This document shows, one piece after another, positions 48,730 to 60,801 of a stretch of 64,000 nucleotides of DNA. The notes below the pieces were generated by a model. It did no database searches and was not told the origin of the DNA. It worked only from the letters and a program-made list of their open reading frames with translations. The stretch's first letter is position 1, and every line of letters begins with the position of its first letter. The position numbers were made by a program, and so were the translations under genes. Source of the stretch: Trichoplax sp. H2 (taxonomy: Eukaryota > Placozoa > Uniplacotomia > Trichoplacea); contig NOWV01000098.1 of the NCBI GenBank assembly GCA_003344405.1, forward strand, positions 62,001 to 126,000. The letters are read 5' to 3'.

Positions 48730-51700
48730 TACTCGACCCAATTTTATCACGCCAATGAATCGTTAAATAAAATTATTCGTGAATTGGGAAGTTTTGATGG
48801 TAAACAAGATGTCCAACGTTGTGCGACTTTAGTTAATAAGCTACGTGAACAGCATCAGCTTGTTTATCAGAAAATGACAGCAGTTATGGAAGAGGCTATA
48901 CCAATGAATCTACGTCATCCTCGTCATTATCGTTTAAAATTTCCTGAAGATTTCTTAACCGACAATTTAGGAGGTACGTATCAATATTCTATCGTTTTGA
49001 TGATTGATTGAATCAAAGATATCCGTAAAATTTTATAGTTATGGAATTGTATTAATCAGACATTTTTTTATTTTTGTTTCAAATAGGAATGATCTGGTTC
49101 GGAATCGAGGTAAGAATCCCACTTTCTTAGGGGTATTATTCGATGTATTTTACGACTTTTAATAATGTGTATGCAGTACAAAGTGAGCTATAAATTTTAC
49201 AATAGTGTCTTCCGCTCACTGCCTACGAGAATATCAATTTAAATATGGCTAGTTACAGTAGAAGATACATCTTTATATAGCTTAAAACCTTCAATTCTTA
49301 ATATTACCTAACGAAAACAATTATGGTGATTACAAGAGACTAATAAACAAATTGCAAGTAAAATTCACGTTCCATTTGCAATCGTAACTTGTAATAGGGG
49401 ATCTCAGCTGGTAGTGCAGTTCTAAATCACGAGGAGGAAAGCCAGGAAATGAAACCTTTAGCAGCAGAATTGCATAAGCAATTAAATACAGTGCGGGACC
49501 GGCTCAAAAATCAATCATTACGAAATATTAATATCTATCCTAAAAAGGTACTACACTTATATTTTATTGAGATATAATTTCTCTGGTCTTATTATCATCA
49601 ATTGTGGTTTAAAAATCACATGCTTTCATAATTACGTTTTACGTTACCCTTATTATCAAATAAACTGCATCGTTTCTCTTGTTTTTATAGGTTATAAATG
49701 AATTAATAGAACTTGATAGGCTATGGTCAGAATTTGAATTGAGGTAAATTTATTATTTGTCATTTCTTTCCATTCTCGTAAGATTATTAGTTATGAGGTA
49801 CCGCAACCACGTACTGTTATTGTATCTATTAAATGGGAAAAAAAATGCGTAAATTAACTTCAGTTTTGATGGCTGTACTACATGGGATACTATTTAAGTG
49901 CAATGATATTGCATTAAGATGTTTATTACTTCGTAATCTTACTATCGTTAATATCATCAATATTTAATACGACTGCCTTCACATTTACCTATTTGAAATT
50001 ATAAATACTAAGTCAAAGTTTTTTCTTTCAATTTACCACGGTTGTGTGTAAAGATATGTAAACCTTTTAACAGAACTAAAGTCACCTACATCAGTTGAAG
50101 ATGGACAACTTCTTGCTGTAATGTTTTCAGAAGCCATTGATAGGTTAAAAATAAATCTAGAATATAACTTATACATTATCATATGATTAAGGATCATTAA
50201 CTTCAGTTGATGCTTTTGCTAATCTTCTAGGGCATTAAAGTCAGATCTTATAACATCTGCCGAATTAGAATGTTTCGATCCCACAGTTTTCTTCGCCGTA
50301 CCACGTCTAGCAATTCTATAGTAAGTGCTTTCTAGATGAAACCTTGTAGTTACTAACCAATCTCGCAAATTATCGGGCTATTCACATCCAAAAAATTTAC
50401 TTTAAATTTTTTATCAAATTATACAAGTCAACACAATGGATCAACAGTTTATCATTGCAGTAGTTATGATACCTTTACTTTATCCAATAGTATATATTTT
50501 ATTATAAAGATAATCTAATTGTAATATTTCTTGTTATCGCTTTAATCTAAAGCTGTATTTCCGGTTGCCATGAAGAAGAATTCGAAAATGATTTCAATTC
50601 CGATATGACAATACCCTTAATGTTTAATAGCTTCAGAGAGGAATTACAAGAAATCAAGTATATTAGTTTCTTGAACTAATTCATCTTTTGGAATTGAATA
50701 ATAAATGCTGATGTTAACGTATGCGTAGAACTAATTCTAATTTGTGTTAAAATATCTTCGTTTAGGTTACTGTTACGTGAAGTCGGTGATGAAGATTTAT
50801 CACAATTGGAGATTGATTTGTCAAATCAGAATAATAAGGTAGTAAAGACGGCAGCAAAGGAAGCCAGTGTAAATAATGATAGTATTGGAATGGCAAGTCA
50901 AGCGTCTGTTTCGAACAGTGATGGTGATGATATTAAGTATACCGCGTTGAAAGTAGTGCAAGTTCAAGGAAATAGCGATATTTTGCATGAGTTGTTCGTT
51001 AAAATTTCATCTATTGCCGATCGGCTGCACCATATTCACGCAGAAGATATCAGATCTGCTCTCCAAAAGTCTATTAAGGTTAATTTATTGTCGAAACCGT
51101 CTCATAGTGATGGCGATATGAATCAAAGTGTTGCCGAAGAAAAAAATGAATTATCTACTCCATTGGAAGTGTTAACAACTAATGAAAATAGTAGCAGCTC
51201 AAATGATGGAGATAAAATGCATAGAACTGTTAATGAAGTTCAGCATGAAAGACCCCAAGAATTACAAAATGGTAGGATAGTTTTGGGTATAGGCTAATTA
51301 GTCGTTTAATAGCGGGTAGAAACACGGAACATAGCAGGACTTTTTCAAGTAAAATTGTGTTTGGCACAGACGTTACAGCATTATGTTATTATGTAATAAG
51401 TGATAATGCTACTCATCAGTCCATTAGCAACATGTCACATTCACATTAATACGTATACTTGTCTTTCATAACATTTGATGGCTTTCAAGAACTACGTTGC
51501 CCTAAGTGATGTTATTATTAATTAGATCTGATTCAGCCGCCTTCTTGGGTCCCTGATTCAAGATGTGATGCTTGCACTTTTTGCGAAGCTACCTTTACCG
51601 TGTTAAGGAGAAAGCATCATTGCAGAAATTGTGGAAAAGTAAGTACTATTTTGCGCTTCGATCTTCTATTTGCGAATTACTAACTACTTAACTCTCATCT

Positions 51701-51828
51701 TACAATCGAATAATTTCTTTAATTACTAGATATTTTGCAAGAACTGTGTATCTGCCAGCAAGAAAATTCCTCGTTTAGGCTTTAATCGACCGGTTAAAGT
51801 CTGTCAAGAATGCTTCAATAATGAATAA
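48730..51828 (+). CDS. ZFYVE28: LST2/ZFYVE28, FYVE-domain regulator of endosomal receptor traffic (5' end incomplete)
   Basis: Exons: about 48730-48973, 49087-49109, 49398-49547, 49691-49743, 49791-49810 (20 nt), 50074-50143, 50231-50320, 50553-50657, 50766-51271, 51526-51638, 51730-51828. The N-terminal LST2 domain reads [40 protein letters not shown] and [10 protein letters not shown]. The FYVE zinc finger has [15 protein letters not shown] and VKVCQEC, with eight Cys/His ligands; it binds PI3P on early endosomes. LST2 proteins down-regulate EGFR signalling. The variable middle is much shorter than in human (about 490 versus 887 aa). Upstream of FYHAN the frame hits TGA at 48727, while the other frame reads RNDTRP, matching the human RSDP region; one base seems missing near 48736-48741. 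The first exon was not found. Confidence 0.9.
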
Positions 51829-52089
51829 CCTCAGTCTTCACCAATGATAACATCAGCGTACTATACACCTTATCTATATAATGCTGATATAATATCATTT
51901 CATTTGCAGTAGTGATCGAAACTACCGTGTAAATTACACAAAAATTGGAATGTAAGATACTTGTATGGTAGAATGAAAAAGCAGCACTGGACCTGATATA
52001 AATGCTGTTGTTTTATTTATGTCAAACATATTAAACGATGTACAGTATGTTCAAACTACGGACGATAATTTTGCTGCTGTAATAATAGC

Positions 52090-52095
52090 AATAAA
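52090..52095 (+). terminator. Candidate polyadenylation signal for LST2
   Basis: AATAAA lies 262 bp past the LST2 stop codon, the first such word downstream on the + strand that I noticed. The next gene is convergent and its own signal lies 232 bp further on. Confidence 0.5.
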
Positions 52096-52326
52096 ATATT
52101 ATTAATCATTGGAAAGCCTACTTATTGATGTCTCATTTGGTTACCATTTAGCTATCGTGCAAGTGTATTTACAAATAAATTGAAAAGATTTAATCGTAAA
52201 GTCAGTCATTCTTAGGAGTTATGGCTAACACAAAATTAGCAGCTACTCATTGTGATAAGGTCATTCAGTATAATTAATGAGTGATGGATAGCGTAAAATA
52301 CCGAATTTGTCATTTTCAAATAGATC

Positions 52327-52332
52327 TTTATT
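52327..52332 (-). terminator. Candidate polyadenylation signal for SRP72
   Basis: TTTATT on the + strand reads AATAAA on the minus strand, 84 bp past the SRP72 stop. With the LST2 signal at 52090 the two 3' ends would not overlap. Confidence 0.5.
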
Positions 52333-52415
52333 TAAGTCTTTTTACCGTTTATTAGTCAAAATGTTAAAAATACATCATCACGTATAATAAAAGTATTTAA
52401 TTGTGAGTTTAGGTA

Positions 52416-55400
52416 TTACCATCCTTTGCCCTTTTTCTTTTTCACAGGTTTCTTTACGGGCTTTTTTACTGGCTGGGCTGCAGTGGGCTTCTCCTGTTGT
52501 TTAGTAGCTTCCGCTACTGGGGCTGTCTTATTTTGAGATGTTGCTGCCGCAGCAGTAGCAGATCTATTTTATATGAAAAGTTTATGATGAAAATACTTCA
52601 ATTAAATCGCAAAAAACCAACGAAAAGAAATAAAAATATACACTCGTAGCCAGACTTACGCATCATATCCAGCAGAGCTTGCAGTACTTCCTTGACTACC
52701 ACCTTTGCCTACGTATGGCATTTACAGTATATGATCGTTACTTCAGTGAACTCATTATTTTAACCTTAATAGTAATTTTTTGCATAATTTTACTGCATAC
52801 CTATTGGTGCCCGCTTCCTTTTCTTGTAATATGATCTTTCACGTCGAGGTAACCATCTCTCTGGATCAGGTTGTTTAGTAGCATCAAAGTTCTTTGGTAA
52901 TTTTCCTATAGAAATTTTATTTACATTAGGCGGTAGCTTAGGATAAGATTGCAGCTTTTAAGAACTGTACGAAAATAGAATTATTCACTGTGATATACAA
53001 ATAATTCACCTTTTCTTTTGCGAGCTTTGCGTTTCTTACGAACAATGATAGGCCTACAAATAAAGATTTATTTGAGTCATGAAACGCATTAAATAACATT
53101 CTCCTGATTCGATGTCGAGTATAATTAATTAGCAGCCTAGGTATTTTTCCAGTTAACAGTACGCGCTTGAGCAAGAAATTTTTTTGATCTATGCTTATAA
53201 GAAGAGGCTTACTTAAGATCGCTGTCGCCAGCATCTGTGCCAACTTTTACCATTCGCTTTGCTTGACGAGCACTATACAAATGCTGTGCCATTTCCAGGT
53301 TATCGACATCGATATCAACTTCAGTTTCTACATCTGGAAGTTCTTTACTTAATCTTTTTAAGGTTATAGAATTAAGGTAGTACTACACTGTTTGGAGATG
53401 AACAGAATCAGTTCTATACAGATGGTGTGCTACAATCATTTAAGTGTCAAAATTGTGTCATGTAAGGATACAATTCTGCTTTCTCTGAGTTAAACTTTGA
53501 GTAAGCTGTAATTAATTGTGATAAAATTCTAATATCGTTCGGGCTTGATCTACAATGAATTCACCAAATCAAAACATTTTAGTAGATAAATATCCTCAGT
53601 TTTTTACTCGAATATCAGTTATTTTCCAAGCGTACGAATCAGCTAAAGCTCCCTTACTTTCGTAAGCTTTCAAGAGATGCAACGGCGTCCTCGGGCTTAC
53701 CAAGCTGCAGTTTAAGATTGGCGTTTTCTTTCAGAGCGACAAACAACTGGGGTGGCAATTCTGAACCCTACATATATAAATTACGTGATAAAAGCGTATA
53801 AATATCAAGAATTATAGGTAGAGGAGCGCCGACAAAAATTATTGAACTATAGTTTATTGTACCTGGGCTTCTTTATACCAATGTTGAGTATTTTCATCCA
53901 TTAGTTTTGAGGCAGAATGTGCCTCTCCCAAATTCGTCAAAAGAGCTACGACAGTCGCTATCTGAATTACACAAGATATTTACACTTCATCAAGGGGTGT
54001 AGGCATACATGTATATCGAGTATTCGTAAAAATATATAGTCTAGATGTACTGTCATCAAAATAATTTTACTGTCTATCCCTAAAAATGCATTTGTCTCCA
54101 TGAATGTGATTACTAACAATTCCTAATCTGTGATTGTCCTTCATCTTTTTCAAGGTTTCTATCGCCATTTGTTTGTTACCTAATAATTATAAAGACAATG
54201 TGAAATTGTGAGAGCACTAGTAAAATATGGGCATAAAATATTAAAATATTGTTACATTTACAGAAGTTATAATACCTTGCATTAAATACAATTGGGCGAG
54301 TGTTAAGAATCCCTTTTCTGTTATGTTGGATGACTCTTTTATCATATTCTAGCGAATAGGCCCCAATTTTTGTAATTTTAATTTTGTAATGGTAAATTCT
54401 ACGATAAATTGAAATACTATTATTATAGTTGATCACATTCAATGCTATACCTGCAAGATGGAGATTGCATTCTCGAAATTTTTTTCTTTAACGGAACGAA
54501 AAGAACGCAGAATATCCGCCATTTCATGCATGTCATGAGATTTTATTAAATGTTGTAACGATTCTTGAAATTGTTCAGGCTGTAAATTAGGAAATTGTTT
54601 TGACATATTAGTGCTACGTTTTATTAGAGAGAGTACAGAAGTGAAATTGTTGTACGAGTATATTAAACAAAAAATTCTTCAATACTTGATTAGCATATAT
54701 ATGCAGCAAGCATTTATTTAGTTCCATTGATTTCAACTGAGATGATGTTAGTTTGTGACGTAGGCCTTCAGCTGCTAAGGCTTTGATTTTCTTTTTTGAA
54801 TCAAAGACATCTTTATCCTAAAAAAATTAGTCAAGAAAGATGAGACATCAATTAATTAATACGTTAGGTTGTACACACATATAATACCATCATAAATAGG
54901 GCAAAATTCAAATACTACTTTACCTTGTTTATGGTAATGACATTATTGGAAGCGACAGCAACCAAAGTAGTGTCGGTGGGTCTAAAATCGTATTATAAAG
55001 ATAGGATTTAATAACATAATCGGCAATTTCAAGTGGTTTAATATTGATCCATACTTGGTTTTCAAAACTTGATTGTATAGGCGAAGAGCTTCAGTATTGT
55101 TTTGATTACGTTGGTGAGCAAAACCGAGTTGTACTCTAACAGATCATTGTCGAATTAATAACTATGTTGTGGATGTCAACATCGATCGCGAGATTTAAAG
55201 GATCGTGATGGAGTAAATCCTATAGTGCTTACAGCTAAAAAAGATCATTACTATAGTACCTTACAACACCGAGCTCGTCTTCAATTTCTTCTTCGGTTAC
55301 ATCCTTTGGAAATAATACAAGTTAATAAAAAATTACTTTCAGCATATGAGTAAAGAAAAATAATTACAGTAGTTGACCCATTACCGCATCATCATCGTAA

Positions 55401-58400
55401 GATCGCCTGCATAGTTCTGTATTCAATAGTAATGAAAGCAAAATTAAAAGCATGGTCAATTTTATTATAAATAGGATGTATGTGATTAAAGTACTGTAAA
55501 TTACGCTCAAATGATCACAAATCAGGATATAAACCTTCCGCTTCATTGAGCTTATTGATTGTTTCTTTAATTTGTCCTCTGGATAATAAATTGCAGGCAG
55601 CGTTGTAACGCAATTCGTAAGTATCTTCACGCAAATTACGGTCATGCTAGTTTTTGTTATAAAAATAAAGGTCAGCTTAGGATACCATAAGCAATATTCA
55701 TGTTAACGTTTGTTGTAACGATAAGCGCATTGCTATACAGTAGGACTGTATTCCATAATCTTGGGTAGGGAAACAATAATCTCACAATTTGGATGAAAGT
55801 TTCCATTTTAACTACGGTATAACTAAGATAGTATCTATTATATTGACAATTAAGAAGGTCACTTTGCTGTCCGGTCAGTTGGTTGAATTTTATATTGTAA
55901 TAGCCGGAGAATGAATTAACTTGATCAATTAGAACTATTATCTAAAGTACCTTTTATATACGTGTAGAATAACTGAATAATTGTGTTCATCTGCAGTCTT
56001 AAGGTGTTATTATTAAGAGCGACGTCTATTTACCATTTAGGCAAGAATTTTACTGTATCTCCTTGCAGTTAATTATACTTTTAGCATAGAAATGGGCCTA
56101 TTCTGTCAAATAAGCGCGGTAGAAATCAGATGAACATCTTGCAAATTTCATTATTAAGATACTATGATAATACGCCATCATTGATGTAGATCAATATGTC
56201 TATGCATATTCGGTGCTAGCGCTGCAGACTGTTAAGATATCGTATAGCATTGTGTCTCTTCCGATCCATTGCAAGTGGTGGAATATGTAAATTAAGACTA
56301 TGGAAAACAATAAAGTATTTAGCTTCAGAGACTACGCTACTGTTTTTTTTCCTCTATAGTTGAAAGTTACAACCTCCATCACAGAGTATTTGTGTCTTTT
56401 GTGTATCATTTATACTTATACAGTTTTTTTTCCTCTACAGTTGAAAGTTGCAACCTCCATCACGGAGTATTTGTGTCTTTTGTGTATCATTCATATTCAT
56501 AAAGTAAAAGTGCAATGGGTCAGGTCAATTGTCTAAAAAACTCAATGACCTCTTCGATAGCTTAGGTACAACTTACAAGCACAATATTCTAAGCAAGTTT
56601 TACGTGATAGCATTTGTTGTGATCTCTTTTATACGATTGACTTACGATGCTAAGTAATGCACAGGCAGCAGCCAAGTTTGTCTCTCTTTCGTTTTCAAAA
56701 TCATCCTAAAAGTAAGTTACACTCAGTTCTATTTCCATGTATTTAGATAACTATGTTATATCGTCCAGTTGAGACATTGATTAGCTATAAACTAGAGTGA
56801 TTCCATAGGCATTTAATTGATCAAGATATCTATATGAGGATCTTTGGATACTCTATAGATAATACATATAGTATAGAATAGTATGTAAAGCAAGAATACA
56901 CTTACTTGAGAATTTTTGATTAAGTTTCGATATACAGTAATGCATTCCTTATAATTTTCCAACCTGTAAAGCTGTTGTCAGCGAAAGGACGATAGAATAT
57001 GAAGGTGAGTGATTGTAATAGTATGGTCGTGTTTATTAAAATAGGACTTGGTAATCAAAATTTCACTTACTACTTGCGCCAATAACTCTTTACACTTGTC
57101 GTTCGGATTGGCTTGAGATTGAAGAAGTTCCAGTGCAGTTTTAGTTTTATGTAAACGATAATAACAGTAGCTTTCTTGGAAAGTCAAATCGACGCTATAA
57201 AATAGTTTAATCATGATAACAATAATATTGATTAATACATAATTTAGATTGGGGGAGAGAGCGGCCATGTGATGTTTTTCCGCCGTATTGCATAAGAAAG
57301 ACAGAAAATTATATGCATCAGATGCAGTTTAACATTGAAGTGGATATTAAGGACCGATCGTTCTACACCAAATGTATAAAAATAGGTCAAGAATGTGAAC
57401 CTGAGCTACTTATTCTTACCCGGATAATAGGTCTCGCTTAGACTTGATAAAAGTTAAAGCATTGTCGTATTTTCCTTGTTGAATTAAGCTGCAAAGTCGA
57501 CATAGCAGAGCGTCTTTATCCTGGGGAGCTTCTTTTAAAACTATAAAGCGAAAAAAAGCGTGATTAGTCGTAACATATCATTTTTACGATCATTTGTTCA
57601 TTTAATGCATGTTATTTATTGGTATAGTATTTGGATGGCCTGTTGAATAAGTCCCTTGAATACGTAAGATTAGGTTCGATACGGTTGTTGTTATTGATGA
57701 AGAATGCATTTTGGAGTGCGAATTACTCGTTTAAGCCATGGCAAGAGACTGTTTTCACTTTAGTTACAACCGATCATGAATGCTATCTGTACAGTATGTA
57801 GGCTATTCCTATTTCAAGTATAGTCTCGTATAGTATTTGGATGCCCTATTGAACAAGTCCATTTCATACGTCAGATGTACTCGTAAAGACTGTAAGTATA
57901 CAAGGAGAAGAGTGCCGTCCTTTCGTCTAGACGATTGTTGCTATCCATGAAGAATGCATTTGGAGTACTAATTACTCGTTTAAGCCATGGCAAGTGATTG
58001 TTTTCACTTTGGTTACTACCGATGATGAATGCAATCTGTATGAAGATTGTTGCCATGAAGAGTATAGTCTTGTATCGCTTTTCGATCCCCTATTGAATAC
58101 GTCAGATTAGCTTGTAGACGGTTGTTGCTATCCATGAAGAATCCATTGGGAGTACTTACTCGTCTAACCCAAGCAAGAGATTGTTTTGACTTGAGCTATT
58201 ACTGATGATGAATGGTGTATCGATGTCGACTATTGCCATGGATAGTCTAGTTTTGTATATAGTATTGGAGAGTAGAAGAAGAATGGGGAGGTAGTCATTA
58301 CCTGTGGAACAAATGGTAAGAGACTGTTTTGACTTGAGTTACTACTGATGGTGAATGGTGTATCGATGTCGACTATTTGCCATGGATAGTCTAGTTTTGA

Positions 58401-59132
58401 TGGTAAAAGATTGTTTTGACTTGAGTTACTACTGATGATGAATGGTGTATCGATATCGACTATTGCCATGGATAGTCTAGTTTTGTATATAGTATTGGAG
58501 AGTAGAAGAAGAATGGGGAGGTAGTCATTACTTGTGGAACAAATGGTAAAAGATTGTTTTAACTTGAGTTACTACTGATGATGAATGGTGTATCGATGTC
58601 GACTATTACCATGGATAGTCTAGTTTTGATGGTAAAAGATTGTTTAGACTTGAGTTACTACTGATGATGAATGGTGTATCGATGTCGACTATTGCCATGG
58701 ATAGTCTAGTTTTGTATATAGTATTGGAGAGTAGAAGAAGAATGGGGAGGTAGTCATTATTTGTGGAACAAATGGTAAGAGATTGTTTTGACTTGAGTTA
58801 CTACTGATGATGAATGGTGTATCGATGTCGACTATTGCCATGGGTAATGTAGTTTTGGATGGTATTTTCTATCTCCATTGAATATGTAAGATGGAGACTA
58901 GAAGAAGAAGAGTAACGCCAGTTCTGCTACGCACTGCCAGTGCTTGCGATTGATGAAGAATCCATTTTGACAGGCAATCATTCTCAATATTGAAACGCGA
59001 ACATAGTCTCATCATTGACTTACTCTTTTTAATGACAGGATCAGCTTTATTATAGTCTCCTTCATCAGCAAAACGTTTTAATTGAGCGAATAATTGGTCT
59101 AACGAGGAGGAATCTGCCGACGAATTGGCCAT
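52416..59132 (-). CDS. SRP72: Signal recognition particle subunit SRP72, 22 exons, 675 aa
   Basis: Subunit of SRP that binds SRP68 and 7SL RNA for co-translational ER targeting. Exons right to left: 59024-59132, 57420-57540, 57071-57194, 56906-56971, 56646-56705, 55535-55646, 55385-55416, 55260-55303, 55055-55135, 54924-54981, 54669-54817, 54451-54613, 54276-54348, 54118-54179, 53863-53961, 53658-53767, 53472-53549, 53213-53353, 53010-53053, 52801-52905, 52660-52708, 52416-52563. The sum is 2028 nt in phase, and 675 aa compares with about 671 in human. TPR-type helices fill the N-terminal two thirds (CSLIQQGKYDNALTFIKS, EALRLYNQVLK, DVFDSKKKIKALAAEG). The RNA-binding signature PDPERWLPRRERSYYKKRK and a Lys-rich tail ending KKKKGKGW close the protein. 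Exon 11 uses the unusual donor GTTTAA. Introns 1 and 5 are long and hold repeats. Confidence 0.95.
56342..56510. repeat. Two tandem copies of an 81-bp unit in SRP72 intron 5
   Basis: A T-run followed by CCTCTATAGTTGAAAGTTAC and AACCTCCATCACAGAGTATT occurs at 56351 and again, with three or four changes, at 56432, an offset of 81 bp. It is purely intronic and has no frame. Confidence 0.85.
57640..58200. repeat. Tandem array, family A, in SRP72 intron 1
   Basis: Three or more diverged units carry GTTGTT.CTATTGATGAAGAATGCATT-like, ATTACTCGTTTAAGCCATGG and GAGACTGTTTTCACTTTAG-like lines in the same order, beginning near 57660, 57920 and 58110. The tail of the unit grades into family B, which shares the GTTTTGACTTGAG line. 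Confidence 0.75.
58190..58870. repeat. Higher-order tandem repeat, alternating 143 + 87 bp subunits, SRP72 intron 1
   Basis: TATCGATGTCGACTATT (or a one-base variant) starts near 58218, 58361, 58448, 58591, 58677 and 58820, so intervals alternate 143, 87, 143, 86, 143. The long subunit carries GTATTGGAGAGTAGAAGAAG with GGGGAGGTAGTCATTA; the short one lacks it. Both contain GACTTGAGTTACTACTGATG and GCCATGGATAGTCTAGTTTT. The composite unit is therefore about 230 bp. Confidence 0.92.
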
Positions 59133-60801
59133 GGCGGAGTTCTACCATGAAGAGAGAGAGAGAGCGAGCAAGAAGAACCAACCCATGATACTCGCGATTA
59201 TGCATGATCACTTGTATCATTTAGTATAGCTGGCTTACTACTGTACAATACAGTGGAGCAATGATTACTGGCTTGTGAAACAGACACTTGCCTCCCCATG
59301 CAGTCATGCGCAGTTCTGTCCTCTCCAGTCTCTGTTGACCGTCTTTCAAAGCTTTACGCATGCGCATTGTCTCTTGTCCATGCTACTGTCTCTTTGATGG
59401 CTGTTGACCGTCTTTCGAGGCTTTACGCATGCGCTTTGTCTCTTCTACATGGCTGCCTACTCAAGTACCCTACTACCTGTATCATGACTCTCGGTTTCAA
59501 TGGTTTACTACCGGCTTTAGCCTGACCGTGTCTAGTATCGTCGATAGACACCACTGTACGGTACAGCCCAGCATGGCTGAAATGAGCTTAGCCGCTTCAC
59601 CTGTACGCCGTTACACTCTCCACAATACGGTCAACTGTCTGTATCACGACGGTGCGCTGGATGACTCGTGACCCGCTTCACTTGTACGCGGCTACACTAG
59701 GGGATAGGTTGAACTGTCTGTGTCATGACTCTCCGTTGTGCATTGACTCTTTCGCCGCTTCAGCCTGTTACGCGTTGACAGGGCATAGGTGAAGCACATT
59801 GCTGCTCATACTATACCCAGTCAACAGTGGAGTGTACTGACTGACTGTATCATGTATGACTCTCCTTTCAATGACTCTTTATGGCTCCAATGTGCCGACT
59901 GAAGTAAGCTATCGTGTCTGTATTAAGACTGTCCCATGTCCATGGACAGTACGAGTCCATGCTACAGTACTGTCCTGTCTGGACTGTACACTGTACACTC
60001 AAGCATCCATGCATTGCTCAATACTGTCCAATAACTGCTACTGAATGGACTACTACAACTGACAACTGACTCTTTACCTGTGCTGTACGATCACAGTCTT
60101 GCAATGAAGTGAAAACGCAAATTCACTGCTGCCTACTGCTCTTACTAGAGATCCACTGTAGTACCTTACCTAGTGTCTGTATTATGTCTGTCTGTTTTCA
60201 CAACTGCCACGGTCGCTCTATGACTTGCTCTACAGTATGTACTGGACGAAGGTACTTCAGCTCAAGTTACCGATACGGCTTCATTTTCCAGTGAGGTCAC
60301 CGTAACCATGCAAGTCACTTGAGCTACAGTGTACAGTACAGCCTAACTACAGTACTATATACTATAGGCTACGGTACGTTGTTGACAAGACGCTTGACAG
60401 AAGTAGACTACAACATCAAGAGCTTTGCCAAGTTGTACAACCATCTCTATGACTGCTACACTACTGTATGCAACATAGCATAGCAATAAATGCTGCAGAA
60501 ATGAGCTCATCTGCAAAGCCTAGCAAACAACTTCTCTCCATCATCGTTCATTTTGGTGCTTCTTATCCATGCTAACTCAATATCTTCAGCTTGGTTATTG
60601 CTATCATACTGCTTACTAGAGTAACATCAATCCTGTTCAAGCGTTGGCATACGCAATCTTGTATTGAATATGGCCATAAGATGTTATCATCAGTTGTAAG
60701 GAAGGATAACCTGGGCATCCAAATGAAATGCTTTGCAAAGAATTAATCTACAATCAATCAATCCATTCTGAATTCAAGACGTAAATCATAAGGGAAAAGA
60801 A
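59133..60801. promoter_or_regulatory. Head-to-head region between SRP72 and CHMP7
   Basis: A (GA)n stretch lies at about 59153-59166, just upstream of the SRP72 start. A 69-bp direct repeat (TGTTGACCGTCTTTC to TTTACGCATGCGC) begins at 59333 and 59402. Local composition is richer in GC than the introns nearby. Several open frames (59298-60294) follow the repeats and lack family signatures. Whether one shared promoter drives both genes is not decided by the sequence; 1.7 kb is long for that. Confidence 0.4.
59305..59435. promoter_or_regulatory. Three CATGCGC motifs, NRF1-like, upstream of SRP72
   Basis: CATGCGC occurs at 59305-59311; within ACGCATGCGCA at 59356-59366; and within ACGCATGCGCT at 59425-59435. 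The palindromic NRF1 site in animals is GCGCATGCGC; the last two differ from it at one position. They lie 175-300 bp upstream of the SRP72 start codon. CG-containing words are otherwise rare in this AT-rich window. Confidence 0.4.

Noticed and set aside
58230-58469. 79-codon minus-strand frame with internal repeats (VDIDTPF)
   Set aside because: It is a read-through of the 143/87-bp satellite inside SRP72 intron 1.
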